This document shows positions 55,390 through 57,548 of a stretch of DNA of 57,548 nt, piece after piece. Position numbers and translations under genes: made by a program. The first letter of the stretch is position 1; every line of letters begins with the position of its first letter. The DNA comes from Schaalia suimastitidis DSM 15538 (GTDB taxonomy: Bacteria; Actinomycetota; Actinomycetes; Actinomycetales; Actinomycetaceae). The notes under the pieces are model-generated. The model worked only from the letters and a program-made list of their open reading frames with translations. It was not told where the DNA came from and did no database searches. The stretch lies in assembly GCF_000429105.1 (NCBI RefSeq), contig NZ_KE386848.1:1-57548 (forward strand), read 5' to 3'.

Positions 55390-55749
55390 ATGTCGGTTGA
55401 TATCGAGGTTGTCGATGGTGATTTTGAGCGACTGGCAGCAGCTGTGGAAGAAGCAGCGGCGCCTATCGCGCGGCTTGACTGCGACACGATCGCGGCTTTG
55501 CTTGAATATGCCATACCGGGGGCCGCAAGTGTTTCAGTGGTGAAAGAGCTTGCTCACCACTGCGATGCCCAAACAAAGTTGTTGACAAACAAAAGTGAGC
55601 ATTTTGTTGATGCTTCGCGTGGGACAGCCAGCGACTTTGCGTACTGTGAGCAACATGTACTGTCGATCCTTGATGTCTTTTTTCAAAAGCTCACGCCAAA
55701 GGGTGCGGATTCAGCCTCCCTTGCACGTCTTAAAGCACGCCTAGGATGA
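55390..55749 (+). CDS. small helical protein upstream of a DUF1023 hydrolase
   Basis: 119 residues from MSVDIEVVDGDFERLAAAVEEAAAPIARLD (ATG at 55390, AAGGTGG 6 bases upstream). Alternating helical segments and Ala/Glu-rich composition resemble WXG100/ESX-like or related N-terminal partner proteins, but there is no WXG motif and no signal peptide. The next gene, a DUF1023-type hydrolase, starts 10 bases on, so the two are made together. No family was recognised with confidence. Confidence 0.7.
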   Translation: MSVDIEVVDGDFERLAAAVEEAAAPIARLDCDTIAALLEYAIPGAASVSVVKELAHHCDAQTKLLTNKSEHFVDASRGTASDFAYCEQHVLSILDVFFQKLTPKGADSASLARLKARLG

Positions 55750-55759
55750 GGGAGCCGTG

Positions 55760-57424
55760 ATGAGGCCATTGGCGTGGAGCGATGTCCAACAGTGGCGCTA
55801 CCACCGTATTGACGAGGTGCGGTACCTGTTGAGTGGTCAGCGTGATGTGGTTGGCGCCGCAGCGCAGGATATTCGTGACGCATGTCATCGCTTTACCTCG
55901 CAAGGTTTGGCTGCTACCGCTGCGCGGACCAAAGCGGGTGAGCTTATTGAAAAACATGAGGAACACGCCTATGTGCTCGCCGAATGGATGCTGGCGAGTG
56001 CTGAACTGGAAACGGGTGTGAGTGAGGTCGTCGCCCTTGTGGACAGTGCGAAGGAGCTGGCTGAACAGGGATATAGCAGTATTGATGCGGTAGGAAATGT
56101 GATCGGTACACAGTGTGATGTCGAACTACACGGTTCTGGGTGTTTGTGTGCGTCGTATCAGGTGCGTGCACAAGTAATGGTAGGGCAGGCGTGCGAATTG
56201 GCAGCGGAGGTAGATATGCGGTATCGCGACCGGATTCGGCCCCTGATTAATGGATCCTTGGTACTTTCCGAGGCGGGTGTGCGTCACGGCATTGCCGCCG
56301 GTTTGCCGATGTTGCCAGAATCTACATGGTCACCTACTGAAGTTGCCGCGTGGTGGTCGGAATTATCCGCTGAAGACAAGGAGCAGTTGATCTCGGGCCA
56401 TCCGGACCTCATTGGCAATCTCGATGGCATTGATGCTGCGTCACGTGACCGAGCAAATCGGTTGCGCCTACCTGCACTGTTAGAACAGGCGCGCTCAGAA
56501 CTTGCCGCAATTGAGTCAGAACTTCATGCCATGCGTGGAGGTGCGGCGCTGATATTTGGCGGAAGAGGTGCCAACGCATGGTTGCATACAGAAGTGGCCG
56601 ACCGATATTACGAGGCTCAGGCGCGCGTGGCTGACTTAGAAACAATCAGTGAGGCATTGGCGACGCCTCGGGCGGATCGAGAGCCAGTATCCCTGCTGAC
56701 ACTTGATGTGACTGGTGCGCGAACAAAAGCTGCGGTTGCACTAGGCAACGTTGATGCAGCTGCGCATGTGGGCGTCTATGTTACTGGCAGGGGAACAAAT
56801 ATTACGGATACTTTAGCGGGTGCGCTCAGACAGATAGGTAACGTGTGCAACACTGTGGACGGTCGCATACGAACACAGGAAGGCTTAGCGATGGTTGCGT
56901 GGTTAGGCTATGACGCACCACAGATGGGTGCTGATCCGGCAGTACTTACAACAGGGAGCGCACAGCAAGGGGCGCAAGGCCTCGCTAGCTTTGTCAGCGG
57001 TATCGATGCCTCGCGTGATAGTGCACATCGGGAGGTACATCTTTCCGTCCTCGGGCACTCCTATGGTTCGACCACAGGCTCCTTTGCCGCCACACTGCTG
57101 GGTACGCATGTGGTCGACGACCTAGTGCTCTTTGGGTCACCGGGTACAGGGGTTATTTCATTGAGCGAATACGCGCTTCCTCAGGGCAATATATGGGCAA
57201 CGGCGATGCCTGAAGGCGATATCGTGCCGCTGCTTGGACCAGACTTCATTTTTGGTAAAGGGGCCACGGACCTTGAGGGTGTGAATTTGCTGTCTAACGA
57301 TGCGACGGATTGGCCGGGATATCACCAGGCGAAAGATCACTGGGTGGGGACACATAGCGCCTTTTTGGAACCCGGGACACAAACATTGATAGATATCGCG
57401 CAGGTAGTTGTCGGGAGGAAATAA
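55760..57424 (+). CDS. alpha/beta hydrolase of the DUF1023 type
   Basis: About 554 residues from ATG at 55760, with GGGAG 5 bases upstream. Residues 1-190 are helical and WXG/ESX-partner-like. A hinge with PTEVAAWWSELSAEDKEQLISGHPDLIGNLDGI, typical of this family, leads to the hydrolase domain (about 310-545). It has the VGVYVTGRGTN loop, the nucleophile Ser434 in VLGHSYGSTTGS, FGSPGTGV and the likely catalytic His in WVGTHSAF. The substrate is unknown. There is no signal peptide. The stop TAA overlaps the ATG of the lipoprotein gene (TAATG), so enzyme and lipoprotein form a unit. Confidence 0.88.
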   Translation: MRPLAWSDVQQWRYHRIDEVRYLLSGQRDVVGAAAQDIRDACHRFTSQGLAATAARTKAGELIEKHEEHAYVLAEWMLASAELETGVSEVVALVDSAKELAEQGYSSIDAVGNVIGTQCDVELHGSGCLCASYQVRAQVMVGQACELAAEVDMRYRDRIRPLINGSLVLSEAGVRHGIAAGLPMLPESTWSPTEVAAWWSELSAEDKEQLISGHPDLIGNLDGIDAASRDRANRLRLPALLEQARSELAAIESELHAMRGGAALIFGGRGANAWLHTEVADRYYEAQARVADLETISEALATPRADREPVSLLTLDVTGARTKAAVALGNVDAAAHVGVYVTGRGTNITDTLAGALRQIGNVCNTVDGRIRTQEGLAMVAWLGYDAPQMGADPAVLTTGSAQQGAQGLASFVSGIDASRDSAHREVHLSVLGHSYGSTTGSFAATLLGTHVVDDLVLFGSPGTGVISLSEYALPQGNIWATAMPEGDIVPLLGPDFIFGKGATDLEGVNLLSNDATDWPGYHQAKDHWVGTHSAFLEPGTQTLIDIAQVVVGRK

Positions 57425-57548
57425 TGGGCCGACTATGGCGGTGCATGTGTGCGTGTGCGGTGTTGGTTTTGGCGGGGTGTGGGAGTGTGCCTGCGCAGGA
57501 GGAGGTGATGAGGTTTTGGCCTGAGCCGACGATTCCTTTTGGGCAGCG
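57424..57548 (+). CDS. lipoprotein, N-terminal part (cut by the window end)
   Basis: The frame begins MGRLWRCMCACAVLVLAGCG: a short basic start, hydrophobic core and lipobox LAGC, so the protein is lipid-anchored outside the membrane. Only 41 codons are in the window. It overlaps the stop of the DUF1023 hydrolase, suggesting a functional pair. Nothing can be said about its main domain. Confidence 0.8.
   Translation, partial: MGRLWRCMCACAVLVLAGCGSVPAQEEVMRFWPEPTIPFGQ

Overview
The window looks like chromosome from a high-GC Gram-positive bacterium, most likely a member of the Actinomycetaceae (Actinomyces/Schaalia/Trueperella-like). This placement is inferred from gene content and was not tested. 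The clues are the 24-residue actinobacterial ribosomal protein bL37, the fused 2-oxoglutarate decarboxylase Kgd, three surface proteins ending in LAxTG/IAKTG-type sortase signals, an argS-lysA pair, and a facultatively fermentative gene set.

Layout. 1-1061: 3' end of a 5S rRNA, a strong rrn terminator and a gene-poor stretch. 1062-8831: a giant cell-wall-anchored adhesin. 8832-12000: a repeat-containing intergenic region, a DUF456 membrane protein and an AspT/YidE-type transporter. 11909-20918: branched-chain amino-acid synthesis (ilvBNC behind a Leu/Val/Ile-rich leader peptide and terminator, then leuB and ilvE), interrupted by a small sortase-anchored protein and an LCP cell-wall ligase. 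21042-24436: a two-gene ABC transporter behind a probable iron box. 24590-28486: rsgA, aroA and a DoxX-like gene in one tight unit, bL37 divergent from them, and an SGNH-fold protein lacking its catalytic residues. 28519-32310: kgd. 32546-36731: a tandem pair of CNNM/CBS membrane proteins, an M23 peptidase and a GDPD phosphodiesterase. 36765-40416: an ion-transporter-like antiporter, tRNA-Arg(CCG), rpiB and mntH with a palindromic operator candidate. 40479-46252: argS, lysA and a sortase-anchored subtilase. 46484-51577: hrpB and an aldose epimerase on the minus strand, then a glutamine-amidotransferase-like hydrolase and peptide deformylase. 51652-55066: the pyruvate formate-lyase operon. 55390-57548: a small helical protein, a DUF1023-type alpha/beta hydrolase and the start of a lipoprotein.

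The most unusual system is the pyruvate formate-lyase operon. The large subunit carries the catalytic Cys-Cys pair but stops before the glycyl-radical domain. That domain is an independent 83-residue protein encoded 37 bases downstream, followed by the activating enzyme. The gene order suggests an obligately two-part glycyl radical enzyme whose radical-bearing piece can be exchanged after oxygen damage.

Together the genes suggest a host-associated, facultative anaerobe with its own Val/Leu/Ile, chorismate and lysine/DAP synthesis, formate-producing fermentation, metal-regulated iron and manganese uptake, and a well-developed sortase-displayed surface.
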